Source of the DNA: CAVUAT01 sp963739545
GTDB taxonomy: Bacteria > Actinomycetota > Thermoleophilia > Solirubrobacterales > 70-9
Length of the DNA: 64,000 nt
Assembly (NCBI GenBank): GCA_963739545.1
Contig: CAVUAT010000014.1
Coordinates: forward strand, 1,240,001-1,304,000
Reading direction: 5' to 3'
In this document: one piece after another, positions 26,244-34,622 of the stretch
Position numbering within the stretch: the stretch's first letter is position 1
How the letters are laid out: each line of letters opens with the position of its first letter
The notes under the pieces: model-generated
What the model was told of the DNA's origin: nothing
Database searches by the model: none
Seen by the model: only the letters and a program-made list of their open reading frames with translations
Made by a program: the position numbers and the translations under genes

Positions 26244-28025
26244 ATGGCAACGCTACAAACGCCCCCCGGCAAGAAGAAGGTGGCGGTCAAGGAGATGTCG
26301 TGGGACCCGATCACCCGCATCGTCGGGAGCTTGGGCATCCACACGGAGATCGATTTCGAGTCGAAGAAGGTCGAGAAGGCATGGTCGACGTCGATGGTGT
26401 TCCGAGGATTCGACATCTTCATGAAGGGGATCGATCCGCGCGACACGCATTTCATCAGCAGCCGGATCTGCGGCATCTGCGGTGACAATCACTGCACTAC
26501 GTCGTGCCTGAACCAGAACATGGCCTACGGCGTCAAGCCGCCGGCCCTGGGTGACCTCGGCTACAACCTCGCTGAGGCGGCCGACTACATGTTCGACCAC
26601 GCGATCTTCAACGACTGCATGGCGAACGTGGACTTCTGCGAGCAGATGGTGAAGGAGACGAACCCGAGCCTGCTGGCGAAGGCGGAGACGACTCCGGCGC
26701 CGGGCTCGGACATCCACGGCTACAAGACGGTCGCCGACATCATGCGGTCGCTGAACCCGTTCACGGGCGATTTCTACCTGGAGACCCTCCAGGTGGCGCG
26801 CTATACCCGCGAGATGTACTGCCTGTTCGGTGGTCGCCACACGCACCCGTCGACGATCATGCCGGGCGGCGTCACGGTCGACATCACGCACCAGACGTGC
26901 ACGGACTACTACGTGCGGCTGATGCGCTACATCGACTACGTCAAGCGGTCGGTCCCGATGCACGACGACCTCTACGACTTCTTCCTACAGGAGTTGCCCG
27001 GGTACGACATGGTCGGCTACCGCGACACGGACCTCATCTGCTGGGGTTACTTCGACGATCCCGACTACGTCGACTACGACTACAAGACGATGACCGACTG
27101 GGGGCGTGCCCGCTACATCACGCCGGGCGTCTCATTCAAGGGCGAGCTGATCACGACCGACCTGGTCGAGATCAACGGGATGATGAGGATCCTGCTCGGC
27201 AGCTCGTATTTCGACGACTGGACCGACGAGGAGACGTTCGTCACCGAGGACCCGCTCGGGAACCCGATCGACAAGCGTCACCCCTGGAACAAGGTCACCC
27301 TGCCGAAGCCGCAGAAGCGCGACTGGCAGGACAAGTACAGCTGGGTGACGTCGCCGCGCATGTACGACGCGCGCAACGACACCTATGTCGCCAACGACAC
27401 CGGCGGTGGGCCGTTCGCCCGTCAATGGGTCACGGCGAAGGCCGGCATGGTCGACTTCGGCTACGTGAAGGCGACGGGTCACTCGCTGCAGATGGTCTTG
27501 CCGCGGACGGCGTCCCAGCCCGAGATGGAGCTGGAATGGATGGTCCCGGAGAAGTCGAACGCGATCGAGCGCGATCGCGCGAGGACCTACCACCAGGCCT
27601 ACTCGGCATTGATCGGACTGCATTGTCTCGAGCGGGCGCTGAAGGAGGTCCGCGAAGGCCGTACGAAGTCGTGGAACGACTTCAAGGTCCCGCAGGAGGC
27701 GGTTTCGGTCGGCTTCTGCGAGGCGGCCCGCGGGGTGCTTTCACATCACATGGTGATCCGCGAAGGCAAGGTCGCGAACTACCAGCCCTACCCGCCGACG
27801 CCGTGGAACAGCAATCCGCGCGATACCTATGGAACCCCAGGCCCCTACGAGGACGCGGTGATGAACACGCCGATCTTCGAGGAGAACGGCCCGGAGAATT
27901 TCAAGGGCATCGACATCATGCGGACGGTGCGGAGCTTCGATCCGTGCCTGCCGTGCGGCGTGCACATGTACACCGGTCAGGGTCGGGTCCGCAAGGTCCA
28001 GCACACGCCCACGGGTATGAGCTGA
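26244..28025 (+). CDS. hhyL: Group 1h [NiFe]-hydrogenase large subunit
   Basis: 593-residue catalytic subunit. The N-terminal NiFe motif is RICGICGDNH (Cys76, Cys79) and the C-terminal one is FDPCLPCGVHMY (Cys568, Cys571), giving the four Ni ligands. Nineteen residues follow His574 (to HTPTGMS) and should be removed by the maturation protease encoded at 31666. The large insertions around residues 230-400 are typical of group 1h. A GAGAGGAGAG ribosome site precedes the ATG. Expected role: oxidation of atmospheric or trace H2 during starvation. Confidence 0.96.
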   Translation: MATLQTPPGKKKVAVKEMSWDPITRIVGSLGIHTEIDFESKKVEKAWSTSMVFRGFDIFMKGIDPRDTHFISSRICGICGDNHCTTSCLNQNMAYGVKPPALGDLGYNLAEAADYMFDHAIFNDCMANVDFCEQMVKETNPSLLAKAETTPAPGSDIHGYKTVADIMRSLNPFTGDFYLETLQVARYTREMYCLFGGRHTHPSTIMPGGVTVDITHQTCTDYYVRLMRYIDYVKRSVPMHDDLYDFFLQELPGYDMVGYRDTDLICWGYFDDPDYVDYDYKTMTDWGRARYITPGVSFKGELITTDLVEINGMMRILLGSSYFDDWTDEETFVTEDPLGNPIDKRHPWNKVTLPKPQKRDWQDKYSWVTSPRMYDARNDTYVANDTGGGPFARQWVTAKAGMVDFGYVKATGHSLQMVLPRTASQPEMELEWMVPEKSNAIERDRARTYHQAYSALIGLHCLERALKEVREGRTKSWNDFKVPQEAVSVGFCEAARGVLSHHMVIREGKVANYQPYPPTPWNSNPRDTYGTPGPYEDAVMNTPIFEENGPENFKGIDIMRTVRSFDPCLPCGVHMYTGQGRVRKVQHTPTGMS

Positions 28026-28037
28026 GGAGCGGAGTGG

Positions 28038-29023
28038 ATGAGCACGCTAGCGACGCAACGGAGCTCGCCCGCCGGGGCCGGCCGCTGCGGATGCGACCCC
28101 GATGGGGACGCGCTGATGGAGCGCGTCCAGCGCCTCTCTGCGGAGGTCGACCGGATCGGCGACCCGGCGGCACGGGAATCCGCCCAGGACCTGCTCTCCG
28201 CGGTGATGGACCTCTATGGCGAGGGGCTGGAGCGGATCGTGGGAACCCTGGCCGACTCCGGCGAGGCCGGGGAGTCGATTCGCCGCCGGCTGAGCGAGGA
28301 CGGGGTGGTGGCGAGCCTGATGTTGATCCACGACCTCTACCCGGTCGAGCTCGAAACGCGCGTGCTCGAGGCCCTGGAGGGCGTCCGTCCCTACATGGAG
28401 TCGCACGGTGGCAACGTCACGCTGATCAGCCTCGAGGACGGCGTCGCGCTGGCTGAAGCTCGAGGGCAGCTGCGACGGTTGCCCGGCCTCGGCTTCGACC
28501 CTGGAGCTGGCGATCAAGCAGGCGCTCGACGAAGCGGCCCCCGACCTGGCCGGTCTCGAGGTCGAGGGCGTCACCGAGGGCCCGTCCGCCGGTCTGCGCG
28601 CCGATGAGGCGCTGTCGGGCACGCCGTTGCCCGTGCTTCACGTCGGCGGCAACGGCGACGCAAAGGCGGCGAACGGCGCCGCACGCCGACCCCCTTCCCC
28701 CGATCGGCTCGAGCCGCTGGCTCGAGCTCGCCGAGGGCCTGATGCCCTCCGACGGCAGGATCGCTACGACCGACGCCGGCACGATGAGCATCCTGATCGC
28801 CAACGTCAGCGGGTCCCTGCTCGCCTTCCGGGACCGCTGCGCCTCCTGCGAAGCGGGGCTCGCCGCGGGCGAGCTCAAGGGGGGAGTGCTCGCTTGCCCC
28901 GAATGCGCGCGCCGCTTCTACCTGCCGCGCGCGGGCCGATCGATGGACGAGGACAAGCTTCTGCTCGAGCCCGTGCCGCTACTCGCACAGGACGGCTCGG
29001 TCAGAATCGCCGTTTCGGGATGA
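28038..29023 (+). CDS. hhyE: NifU-type/iron-sulfur electron relay protein of the hydrogenase (two frameshifts)
   Basis: About 328 residues after joining three frames. N-terminal helical region, then a NifU C-terminal-like domain: HGGNVTLISLEDGVAL and, one frame over, LKLEGSCDGCPASASTLELA with the CxxC of NifU. A third frame gives a C-terminal domain with DRCASCEAGLAAGELKGG and LACPECARRFYLPRAG, i.e. paired CxxC motifs at the place where Rieske-type proteins have Cys-His pairs. Shifts lie near 28450 and between 28690 and 28725. In mycobacteria the equivalent HhyE/HucE is thought to carry electrons from the hydrogenase. The stop overlaps the next start (ATGA). Confidence 0.75.
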
Positions 29024-29694
29024 CCGCCGCGAACGGCTCCAACGGGAGCAAGGCCTCGGCCCCGGCGCCCGGGCGCGCCGGCCTGATCTCCAGCCTCCGC
29101 AAGCTGTCGCGTCCGGCGCCGCCGCAGAACGGCGCGGCCTCCGAGGAGGTCTGCGAGCTGTGCGGCAACAGCCTGCCCGAGAACCACAATCACTTGCTGC
29201 ACCTGACCGATCGCCGCATCCTTTGTGCCTGTGGGACGTGCTGGGCCCAGCACTCGGGCGACCCCGACCTGCGTCCGACCGGCAGCCGCATCGTCTGGCT
29301 CGACGAGTTCGAGATGCCCGACGAGCTTTGGGCGAAGCTGGGTATCCCGATCGGGCTCGCCTTCTTCATGCTTTCGAGCGTCGCCGGTGCCGTGGTGGCG
29401 ATGTACCCGAGCCCAGCGGGCGCGACCGAGTCCGAGCTGGACCTGATCGCCTGGCAGGAGTTGCAAGAGCTGAACCCGATTCTCACCGGGATCGAGCCCG
29501 ACGCCGAGGCCTTGGTCGTGAACCGCATCAGCGGTACCCCTCAGTACGTGATCGCGCCGATCGACGAGTGCTACGGGCTCGTCGGGGCCATCAAGATGAG
29601 CTGGGAAGGCATCTCCGGGGGACCTGCGATTGAGCGCGAGGTTCCGGCGTTCTTCGAGGCCATGCGCCGTCGAGCGGGGGCTGAGGCGAATTGA
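29020..29694 (+). CDS. Hydrogenase-cluster accessory protein, DUF5947-like
   Basis: 224 residues. A disordered Ser/Ala/Pro-rich N-terminus of about 45 residues precedes a Cys/His-rich module (EVCELCGNSLPENHNHLLHL, RRILCACGTCWAQHSG) that could bind zinc or an Fe-S cluster. A mixed alpha/beta domain follows, with IPIGLAFFMLSSVAGAVVAMYPSPAGATES and EALVVNRISGTPQYVIAPIDECYGLVGAIK. It resembles the DUF5947 proteins found in actinobacterial group 1h operons. The biochemical role is unknown; position suggests maturation, cluster transfer or electron exit. Confidence 0.7.
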   Translation: MTAANGSNGSKASAPAPGRAGLISSLRKLSRPAPPQNGAASEEVCELCGNSLPENHNHLLHLTDRRILCACGTCWAQHSGDPDLRPTGSRIVWLDEFEMPDELWAKLGIPIGLAFFMLSSVAGAVVAMYPSPAGATESELDLIAWQELQELNPILTGIEPDAEALVVNRISGTPQYVIAPIDECYGLVGAIKMSWEGISGGPAIEREVPAFFEAMRRRAGAEAN

Positions 29695-30449
29695 GTCCCC
29701 AGGTCCCTTCATTGGGGGGGCCAACCGGCCCCCGCGAGCGTCCTCCGGGTGTCGATGAGGACCTCACGGGCAACGGCAAGGTCCTCGAGACGGCACCGCC
29801 CCCGGGCCAGCCGTGGCTCGCGCTCGAGGTGAGCGACGTGCGGCCGATCGACCACGCCGCGGCCCCGACACTGAGCTTCACCCTCGAGATCGACGACCGC
29901 TCCGGCCGCGACGTGTTCGCGGTCGCGCTCACAATCCAGATCCAGCTCGAGCCGATCAAGCGCAAATATGACGACGCGACCCGCGAGAGCCTGGTCGAGC
30001 TGTTCGGCGAGCCCGGCCGCTGGGCGACCACGGCCCGGCGCATGGTCTGGAGCAGCGAGTCCGTCCTGGTGCACGCCTTCAAGGGCTCGACCTCGGTCGA
30101 GGTCCCGGTGCTCTGCAACTACGACCTCGAGCTCGCTGCGACCAGGTACTTCAGCGCTCTTCCCGACGGAGAGGTGCCGCTCGTCTGGCACTTCAACGGC
30201 AGCGTCTACTACGGGGGCGCGGACGACCGCGTTCAGGTGGTGCCGATCCCGTGGGACACCGTCGCCGAGTACAACATGCCTGTGGCAGCCTGGCGAAAGA
30301 TGATCGACCTTCACTACCCCAATCGCGGATGGGTCGCGCTCGACGCAGGCACGGCGGAGCGCCTCGGCCGGCTCAAGGCCGGGCGCGGCCTGCACACCGT
30401 CGATCAGACGGTCAACGAGCTGCTCGACGAGGCCGAGCGGAAGGAATGA
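29691..30449 (+). CDS. Hydrogenase-cluster accessory protein, DUF6084-like
   Basis: 252 residues, soluble, beta-rich. The core begins PWLALEVSDVRPIDHAAAPT and includes RSGRDVFAVALTIQIQLEP, SVLVHAFKGSTSVEVPVLCNYDLEL and VPLVWHFNGSVYYGG. No cofactor motif is seen. It resembles the DUF6084 proteins of actinobacterial hydrogenase operons. TTG start overlapping the preceding TGA; the stop overlaps the next ATG, so the genes are tightly coupled. Function unknown. Confidence 0.7.
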   Translation: MSPQVPSLGGPTGPRERPPGVDEDLTGNGKVLETAPPPGQPWLALEVSDVRPIDHAAAPTLSFTLEIDDRSGRDVFAVALTIQIQLEPIKRKYDDATRESLVELFGEPGRWATTARRMVWSSESVLVHAFKGSTSVEVPVLCNYDLELAATRYFSALPDGEVPLVWHFNGSVYYGGADDRVQVVPIPWDTVAEYNMPVAAWRKMIDLHYPNRGWVALDAGTAERLGRLKAGRGLHTVDQTVNELLDEAERKE

Positions 30450-31666
30450 TGACCACCAGCGGCGTAGACGAACTAATCAGCACGCTCCTCTACGAGGGCT
30501 ACGCGCTCTATCCCTACACGCCGGGTGCGTCGAAGAACTCCACACCGACGCCGTTCGGGATCGTCTACCCGCCGACCTACGCGGAGTCGCAGCCGGCGGC
30601 GTTCTCGATGCTGCGGCTCGAATGCGTGCTCCAAGGCGGACCCGACGCCAAGGTGACGGGGAGCGTTCGCTTCCTGCAGGCTGCGGGGGAGCGCCATAAG
30701 GGCGTCGAGCGTCGCCTCGACCCCGGCTCGCCGACGCTGGCGGAGCTCGCGCGCGAGCCGGTCGACCTCGAGTTCGAGTACGAGCCCGAGGATGCCGAGG
30801 AGGCGCCGCCGCTGAAGGGCCGGGTTCGCATGCGCGCCGAGCTGCTCGGTCCCGAGCTGGCGCGGGTCAAGATCTGCGTGCACAACGATTCGGTGGTCGG
30901 TCCGACCGCCGAGGATGAGCCCACGCGGGCTGAGGCGCTCCGCCGCAGCCTGCTCTCGGTCCACCCGATGCTCGAGGTGGAGGGCGCCCGCTTCGCCTCG
31001 CCGCTCGAGCGCGATGGCGACGCGGGCGAGGCGGTCGAAGCCTGCGAGTGCGTCAACACCTTCCCGGTCTTGGTCGGCGAAGGCGACGTCGCGGTGCTCG
31101 GGGCGACGATCATGCTCCCCGACCACCCGGAGCTCGCCCCCGAGAGCCTCGGCAACCTCTTCGACAACACTGAGATCGAGGAGGCACTGCTGCTGCACGT
31201 GCAGGTGCTGACCGACGACGAACGCAAGGGGATCGAGGAGCATCAGGACCCGGCCGTGCGCGAGATGCTCGAGCGCGCCGACAAGGTGACCAACGACGAG
31301 ATGCTCGAGCTCCATGGCGAGCTCACCTTCTCCGAGCCCGCCGATGACGCCCAGGGAGAACGCACCAACGGCACCCAGCTGAAGCCGCCCGCGGGGATCG
31401 ACGACATCCCCGGCGAGCACGAGCTCGACCTCGGCGCCAGGCGGGTCAAGCTGGGCGACAAGGTCGTGCTGCGACCGGGCACCGAGGGGGACGTCTACGA
31501 CAAGATGCTGCACGGTCGCACGGCGACGATCGAGCGGATCTACAAGGGCTATGACGACCGCGTCTACCTCGGGGTGACGGTCGACGACGACCCCGGGCAG
31601 GACCTGCTTCGCGACACGGGCCGCTACCTGTTCTTCTTCGCCGACGAGATAGAGGTGCCGGCCTGA
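30446..31666 (+). CDS. Hypothetical hydrogenase-cluster protein (406 aa)
   Basis: Begins MMTTSGVDELISTLLYEGYA (two adjacent ATG codons) after a GGAAGGA ribosome site. It continues LYPYTPGASKNSTPTPFGIVYPPTY, a pattern common to a conserved gene of group 1h operons. Two beta-rich halves are joined by an acidic helical region; the last 90 residues (VKLGDKVVLRPGTEGDVYDKM... TATIERIYKGYDDRVYLGVTVDDDPGQDL) look like an SH3/KOW-like barrel. No cofactor motif is present. The stop overlaps the protease start (TGATG). Role unknown. Confidence 0.7.
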   Translation: MMTTSGVDELISTLLYEGYALYPYTPGASKNSTPTPFGIVYPPTYAESQPAAFSMLRLECVLQGGPDAKVTGSVRFLQAAGERHKGVERRLDPGSPTLAELAREPVDLEFEYEPEDAEEAPPLKGRVRMRAELLGPELARVKICVHNDSVVGPTAEDEPTRAEALRRSLLSVHPMLEVEGARFASPLERDGDAGEAVEACECVNTFPVLVGEGDVAVLGATIMLPDHPELAPESLGNLFDNTEIEEALLLHVQVLTDDERKGIEEHQDPAVREMLERADKVTNDEMLELHGELTFSEPADDAQGERTNGTQLKPPAGIDDIPGEHELDLGARRVKLGDKVVLRPGTEGDVYDKMLHGRTATIERIYKGYDDRVYLGVTVDDDPGQDLLRDTGRYLFFFADEIEVPA

Positions 31667-32262
31667 TGCCTGGTTTCGGCGAGACGAAGGAAGACCGGAT
31701 CATGATCGAGCAGGCTGCTCGCCGCGCCGAGGAGCGCGAGCTCGACTCCCGCATGGAGAAGCAGATCCTCGTCGCCGGCGTCGGCAACGCCTGGCTCGGC
31801 GACGACGGCTTCGGCGGAGTCGTGATCAAGGCGCTCGAGCAGCGCGAGCTGCCGGCCGGGGTCAAGGTGCAGGACTTCGGCTCTGGTGGGCTCGACCTCG
31901 CCTACGAGGTGATGCGCGGCTACCACGCGCTGCTGTTGATCGACGTCTCCAAGCAGGGCGGCGAGCCCGGGACGCTGTATGTGATCGAGCCCGACCCGGA
32001 CCAGATAGACGGCGGGATCGAGGACGGCGAGGTGCTCAGCCCTCACGGCATGGACCCGGCGACCGTCCTGCGCTTCGTCAAGGCGGTACACGGCTGGCCG
32101 GGCAAGGTCGTGGTCGTCGCCTGCGAGCCCGCCGACGTCGAGGAGATGGCGATGGAGCTGACTCCCGAGGTCCAGGCCGTCGTCGAGAAGGCCGTCGACC
32201 TCGTGCTCGAGCAGATCGTCCTGCTCCAAAGTGCCGACGCCTATAAGGACGGCGGCAGCTGA
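31666..32262 (+). CDS. Hydrogenase maturation protease (HyaD/HupD family)
   Basis: 198 residues, nickel-dependent endopeptidase that trims the C-terminal tail of the large subunit after Ni insertion. Motifs: ILVAGVGNAWLGDDGFGG (first Ni-sensing acidic residue), ALLLIDVSKQGG (second) and VLSPHGMDPATVLRF (histidine). A 33-residue helical N-terminal extension precedes the domain. It is coupled to the preceding gene and to hypA. Its natural target is the tail after His574 of the large subunit. Confidence 0.92.
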   Translation: MPGFGETKEDRIMIEQAARRAEERELDSRMEKQILVAGVGNAWLGDDGFGGVVIKALEQRELPAGVKVQDFGSGGLDLAYEVMRGYHALLLIDVSKQGGEPGTLYVIEPDPDQIDGGIEDGEVLSPHGMDPATVLRFVKAVHGWPGKVVVVACEPADVEEMAMELTPEVQAVVEKAVDLVLEQIVLLQSADAYKDGGS

Positions 32263-32675
32263 TGCACGAGCTCTCGCTCTCGAGCGCGATCGTCGACACC
32301 GTCGTGCGCCACGCCGAAGGGCGGCGCGTGTCCACCGTCGAGATGAGGCTCGGCCGCCTGCGCCAGGTGGTGCCGGACTCGCTCACCTTCTACTTCGAGA
32401 TCGTCTCGCGCGACACGGTCGCCGAGGGAGCCGGGCTCGAGCTGGAGATGGTCGATTCGCTGATGCGCTGCGCCTCGTGCGCGCACGAGTGGGACCCGGC
32501 GCCGCCGCCCGCGGAGGACGAATCCCAGGTGATGGTGCTGCCGCAGTTCCGCTGCCCCGAATGTTCAGAGGCCGGCGCCGAGGTGCTCACGGGCGAGGAG
32601 TTCGAGGTGGAGTCCATAATCGTTGACGACGCGGCTCCCGCCGCGGCGAACCCGGACTTAGAACCCCACATCTAG
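32262..32675 (+). CDS. hypA: Hydrogenase nickel incorporation protein HypA
   Basis: 137 residues. The N-terminal MHE (His2) is the Ni site. The zinc hairpin comprises RCASCAHEWDP and FRCPECSEAGAEVL, with about 30 residues between pairs including an acidic/proline-rich insert. The terminal residues FEVESIIVDD match the family. HypA hands Ni to the large subunit with HypB. Overlaps the protease gene (TGATG). Confidence 0.95.
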   Translation: MHELSLSSAIVDTVVRHAEGRRVSTVEMRLGRLRQVVPDSLTFYFEIVSRDTVAEGAGLELEMVDSLMRCASCAHEWDPAPPPAEDESQVMVLPQFRCPECSEAGAEVLTGEEFEVESIIVDDAAPAAANPDLEPHI

Positions 32676-32685
32676 AGGAGGCGGG

Positions 32686-33366
32686 ATGCATCGCACAAAG
32701 GTCAAGGTCGCGGAGGACGCGCTCGACGCCAACACGACGATCGCCAACGCCAACCGCGGCGACTTCGACCGCGACGGCGTCGCGGTGATCAACCTGATGT
32801 CGGCGCCGGGCGCCGGCAAGACGAGCCTGCTCGAGGCCTCGCTGCGCGATCTCGACGCCCCGCGCGTCGGCGTGCTCGAGGGCGACGTGCAGGGCTCGAT
32901 GGACGCGGACCGCCTCTCGGCGATGCACATCCCCGTCGTCCAGATCAACACCGACAACGGCTTCGGCGGCGAGTGCCACCTCGACGCGAACATGGTCCGC
33001 ACCGCGCTGCCCGACCTCGACCTCGGCGCGATCGACCTGCTGATCGTGGAGAACGTCGGCAACCTCGTGTGCCCGGCCGAGTTCAAGATCGGCGAGGACG
33101 TGAAGGCGATGGTGACCTCGGTCACCGAGGGCGAGGACAAGCCGCTCAAGTACCCGCTGATGTTCCGCTCGTGCGAGCTCGTCGTGATCAACAAGATCGA
33201 CCTGCTGCCGCACCTCGACTTCGACCTCGAGAAGTTCCTCGACAACGTCGACACCGTCAACCCCGGGGTGCGGACGATGCTGATCAGCGCCCGCACCGGC
33301 GAGGGCGTCGACGCGTTCCGCGAGTGGCTCGTCGGCGTAGGGGAGCGAGCGCCGGCCCGAGCGTGA
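32686..33366 (+). CDS. hypB: Hydrogenase nickel incorporation GTPase HypB
   Basis: 226 residues, SIMIBI-class GTPase. P-loop MSAPGAGKTSLLEAS, metal site in GGECHLDANM, switch region LIVENVGNLVCPAEF and guanine motif VVINKIDLLP. It lacks the His-rich N-terminal nickel store of some HypB proteins, so nickel must come from HypA and the permease. A strong AGAGGAGGCGGG ribosome site precedes it. The stop overlaps the SIS gene start (GTGA). Confidence 0.95.
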   Translation: MHRTKVKVAEDALDANTTIANANRGDFDRDGVAVINLMSAPGAGKTSLLEASLRDLDAPRVGVLEGDVQGSMDADRLSAMHIPVVQINTDNGFGGECHLDANMVRTALPDLDLGAIDLLIVENVGNLVCPAEFKIGEDVKAMVTSVTEGEDKPLKYPLMFRSCELVVINKIDLLPHLDFDLEKFLDNVDTVNPGVRTMLISARTGEGVDAFREWLVGVGERAPARA

Positions 33367-34622
33367 GTCCCACCCCGCCTGCCTCGACCTGGGCAGAGAT
33401 GCTGGGCGGGCGGATCGATGAGCTGCTCGCAGCTCGCGTCGAGGCGGGGGAGGCCTACTTCGAGCGCGAGGCCGGCCACCTGGCGGACCTCTGCCACAAG
33501 ATGGCCGAGCGTTTCGCGCGCGGGGGCCGGCTCGTCGCGATCGGCCTCTCGCCCGCGGCGCGCACCGACGTCCGCCACGTCACCGTCGAGTTCGTGCACC
33601 CGGTGATCGTCGGCAAGCGGGCGCTGCCGGCGATCGGGCTCTCGCGCGAGGGCGGGCCGCTCGCTTCGCAGGTTGACCTGATCGCCGAGCCCGACGACAT
33701 CGCGATCGCCTTCGGCCCCGACGAGGACGGCGGCGACGAGGTCGTTGCTGCTCTCGAGGTCGCGCGCGGGCGGGGGTGCCTCACCCTGTCCTTCGCCCCG
33801 GCCGGCGCCGAATGGGAACTGGTGCCCGACGCCGATGACCCGTTCGTCCGCCAGGAGCTCGCCGAAACCGCCTACCACGTGCTCTGGGAGCTGGTCCACG
33901 TCTTCTTCGACCACCGCGGGCTGCTCGCCGGGCGCGAGGAGAAGGCCACCCACGACACCGGCCGCTCGAGCTTCCTCTACCCGTTCCTCTCGGAGTCCGA
34001 GCACGACCTCGCGTCGGTGACCGCGGACGTGCGGGAGTCCGCGGTGCTGAAGGCGACCGAGGTCGCTGAGCTCCGCGCCCAGACCCTGAACGAGGGGCGC
34101 GACCAGCTGATCGCCGCGGCCGACTCGCTGCGCGTCTGCTTCGAGGGCGGCGGCAAGGCGCTCGCGCTCGGCAACGGCGGCTCGGCGACCGACGCGATGG
34201 ACTTCGTCGCGGACCTTCGCTACCCGCCCGCCGAGCGCGGCTGGCCGCCGCGGCGCGCGATCGACCTGACCGAGGACACGGCGATCATCACCGCCGTCGG
34301 CAACGACATCGGCATCGAGGAGATCTTCCAGCGCCAGGTGATCGCCTACGGGCGGCGGGGGGACATCCTGGTCGCGCTATCGACCAGCGGCAACTCGGCG
34401 AACATGATCGAGGCGCTGGCCGAGGCGAGGAGGCGCGAGATGGGGACCGTCGCTCTCGTCGGCTACGACGGTGGCAAGATCGCGGCCGGCGACCTCGCCG
34501 ACCACGTGATCGTGACCCGCTCCCAGAACATCCCCCGCATCCAGGAGGCCCAGGCGAGCGCCTACCACGTGCTCCGCGAGCTGATCGAGGCCGTACCAGG
34601 GCCCCCGCCCACGGACGCTTGA
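33363..34622 (+). CDS. SIS-domain protein (phosphoheptose isomerase-like) in hydrogenase operon
   Basis: 419 residues. The C-terminal half (about 230-410) is a complete SIS domain: ALGNGGSATDAMDFVADL, NDIGIEEIFQRQVIAYGRRGD and VALSTSGNSANMIEALAEA, very like GmhA. The N-terminal half (about 20-200) has weaker SIS-like features (FARGGRLVAIGLSPAARTD, TAYHVLWELVHVFFDH). Such proteins recur between hyp genes in actinobacterial hydrogenase clusters. No sugar-phosphate pathway gene is near, so a role in maturation is inferred but undefined. GTG start, coupled to hypB and hypF. Confidence 0.85.
   Translation: MSPTPPASTWAEMLGGRIDELLAARVEAGEAYFEREAGHLADLCHKMAERFARGGRLVAIGLSPAARTDVRHVTVEFVHPVIVGKRALPAIGLSREGGPLASQVDLIAEPDDIAIAFGPDEDGGDEVVAALEVARGRGCLTLSFAPAGAEWELVPDADDPFVRQELAETAYHVLWELVHVFFDHRGLLAGREEKATHDTGRSSFLYPFLSESEHDLASVTADVRESAVLKATEVAELRAQTLNEGRDQLIAAADSLRVCFEGGGKALALGNGGSATDAMDFVADLRYPPAERGWPPRRAIDLTEDTAIITAVGNDIGIEEIFQRQVIAYGRRGDILVALSTSGNSANMIEALAEARRREMGTVALVGYDGGKIAAGDLADHVIVTRSQNIPRIQEAQASAYHVLRELIEAVPGPPPTDA

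Noticed and set aside
26244..28025. NAD(P)-linked group 3 hydrogenase
   Set aside because: No diaphorase or HoxFU-like genes are present, and the subunit motifs and accessory genes match group 1h.
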